Shown here one piece after another: positions 5,803-6,181 of a stretch of DNA of 6,181 bases (its first letter is position 1; each line of letters opens with the position of its first letter). The translations under genes were made by a program, and so were the position numbers. The stretch comes from JBBRUG01 sp038247995 (GTDB taxonomy: Bacteria > Chloroflexota > Chloroflexia > Chloroflexales > Chloroflexaceae). The stretch spans positions 1 through 6,181 of the forward strand of contig JBBRUG010000343.1 in assembly GCA_038247995.1 (NCBI GenBank), in the 5' to 3' direction. The notes below the pieces were generated by a model. That model was not told the origin of the DNA. It searched no databases and saw nothing but the letters and a program-made list of their open reading frames with translations.

Positions 5803-5844
5803 TGATCCCTGATCCCTGATCCTTGATCGCTGATCCCTGATCCT
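5803..5844 (+). repeat. Tandem heptamer array, TGATCCN family
   Basis: Six consecutive 7-bp units: TGATCCC, TGATCCC, TGATCCT, TGATCGC, TGATCCC, TGATCCT. Two further units recur at 5886-5899 as part of the 49-bp duplication. Each unit contains a GATC tetramer, so GATC sites recur every 7 bp. Confidence 0.8.
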
Positions 5845-5880
5845 TAGCTCCTGGAGCGAACTCATGTACCCTGGCTCCTG
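5832..5880 (+). repeat. 49-bp perfect direct repeat, copy 1
   Basis: Positions 5832-5880 are identical to 5887-5935, with only the 6-bp spacer TATTTC between them, so the period is 55 bp. The unit starts with two GATCC heptamers, contains the near-palindrome GCTCCTGGAGC, and ends in GGCTCCTG. The zero divergence points to a recent duplication or active homogenisation. Confidence 0.9.
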
Positions 5881-5886
5881 TATTTC

Positions 5887-5935
5887 GATCCCTGATCCTT
5901 AGCTCCTGGAGCGAACTCATGTACCCTGGCTCCTG
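5887..5935 (+). repeat. 49-bp perfect direct repeat, copy 2, abutting the uvrC promoter
   Basis: Identical to 5832-5880. Its last three bases (CTG, 5933-5935) supply the first half of the candidate uvrC -35 box CTGACT, so the duplication reaches directly into the promoter. Confidence 0.9.
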
Positions 5936-5945
5936 ACTCCTGGAT
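5931..5945 (-). repeat. Right arm of the 15-bp perfect inverted repeat
   Basis: TCCTGACTCCTGGAT is the reverse complement of the left arm at 5734-5748. It contains the uvrC -35 candidate CTGACT, so the two divergent promoters share the same upstream element in mirrored orientation. Confidence 0.7.
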
Positions 5946-5961
5946 CCCGCAATGGTATAAT
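5933..5961 (+). promoter_or_regulatory. Sigma70 promoter of uvrC with extended -10, near-leaderless
   Basis: A perfect TATAAT (5956-5961) is preceded by TGG, an extended -10. CTGACT (5933-5938, 4 of 6) lies 17 bp upstream. Transcription should start at about 5967-5970, only 2-5 nt before ATG 5972. No SexA/LexA-type palindrome was recognised near it. Confidence 0.75.
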
Positions 5962-5971
5962 GGCCAGGCAT

Positions 5972-6181
5972 ATGGAACTCTCACGCACCGCTGTCGCCGA
6001 CCCGGCCACTTTCGCCGAGCGGCTCAAAAACGTCCCCGAAAAGCCCGGCGTCTACCTCTGGAAAGACGCTCAGGGCACGTTGCTGTATGTCGGCAAGAGC
6101 AAAAAGCTGCGCGACCGCATGCGCTCCTATTTTGCTGCGCGCGGCCACAGTAGCAAGACGCTCCGCCTCGTGGCGCAAATC
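5972..6181 (+). CDS. uvrC: UvrABC excinuclease subunit C, first 70 codons
   Basis: The frame runs from ATG 5972 to the window edge without a stop; the full protein is usually about 600-650 residues, so only the N-terminus is seen. That part is the GIY-YIG nuclease domain, which makes the 3' incision in nucleotide excision repair after UvrA and UvrB load on damaged DNA. Visible motifs are LKNVPEKPGVYLWKD (GVY at 26-28 for GIY), LLYVGKSKKLRDRMRSYF (YVG at 39-41 for YIG, K42, and conserved Arg at 47 and 49), then the start of the helix after the domain. The UvrB-binding, RNase H-like and HhH regions lie beyond the window. No Shine-Dalgarno site fits between the promoter and ATG, in line with leaderless translation. 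Confidence 0.95.
   Translation, partial: MELSRTAVADPATFAERLKNVPEKPGVYLWKDAQGTLLYVGKSKKLRDRMRSYFAARGHSSKTLRLVAQI

Larger units (their letters stand above)
5653..5971. other. Divergent, repeat-built regulatory region between the metallophosphoesterase gene and uvrC
   Basis: These 319 bp contain the two divergent promoters, the two heptamer arrays, the 49-bp duplication, the 15-bp inverted repeat, and the GGCCGGCC palindrome at 5763-5770. Small open frames across it only translate the repeats (runs such as RSQE, KDQGS), so I call no gene here. Confidence 0.6.

Noticed and set aside
5832..5935. Possible CRISPR array (two long repeats with a spacer)
   Set aside because: Only two copies, a 6-bp spacer, a repeat built from heptamers, and no cas genes nearby.
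5734..5945. Miniature transposable element with 15-bp terminal inverted repeats
   Set aside because: No target-site duplication flanks the arms, and the arms themselves consist of the heptamer CAGGAGT, so repeat expansion in both orientations explains them as well.
5750..5971. Minus-strand open frame of 73 residues in the divergent region
   Set aside because: Its translation is only the repeats (RSQE, KDQGS, LQELRIRD); it covers the uvrC promoter and has no domain or supported start.
5972..6181. Alternative GIY-YIG homing endonuclease instead of UvrC
   Set aside because: The PEKPGVYLWKD and LYVGKSKKLRDRMRSYF segments are characteristic of the UvrC N-terminus.

Overview
The window reads as ordinary bacterial chromosome of moderately high GC. 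It probably comes from the Chloroflexota, most likely the Chloroflexales (Chloroflexus/Oscillochloris type). That placement is an inference from overall protein flavour (UvrC N-terminus, PurB, a minimal HExxH zincin, a Thr/Pro-linked membrane-anchored GH18) and from heptamer repeats in intergenic DNA. No rRNA or marker gene here proves it.

Layout. Positions 1-1342 (minus strand) hold a two-gene operon: a short zincin-like metallopeptidase, then, 4 nt later, a membrane-anchored glycoside hydrolase family 18 (GH18) protein that runs off the left edge. Its promoter is a near-consensus sigma70 site so close to the ATG that the mRNA should be leaderless. Reading the other way from the same intergenic region (1590-2468, plus) is an exported protein with a lysozyme/lytic-transglycosylase-like motif layout. 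Together these look like a small cell-envelope group. Positions 2475-2714 (minus) hold a 79-residue thioredoxin-like [2Fe-2S] ferredoxin-type protein. It converges on the previous gene with only 6 nt between stop codons and has its own promoter and leader. A strong hairpin terminator at 2875-2916 separates it from purB (3077-4474, minus), a complete long-form adenylosuccinate lyase. Upstream of purB is a hairpin-rich 224-bp gap, then a complete YkuE-type metallophosphoesterase (4699-5652, minus) with its own terminator. The 319-bp divergent region 5653-5971 carries two heptamer repeat families, a perfect 49-bp duplication and a 15-bp inverted repeat that lies over the -35 regions of both divergent promoters. 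The window ends in the first 70 codons of uvrC (5972 onward, plus), which is also predicted to be near-leaderless.

I see no CRISPR array, phage, transposase, toxin-antitoxin or defence island. The most interesting material is the repeat-built divergent promoter between the metallophosphoesterase gene and uvrC, the unassigned lysozyme-like exported protein, and the two predicted leaderless transcripts.
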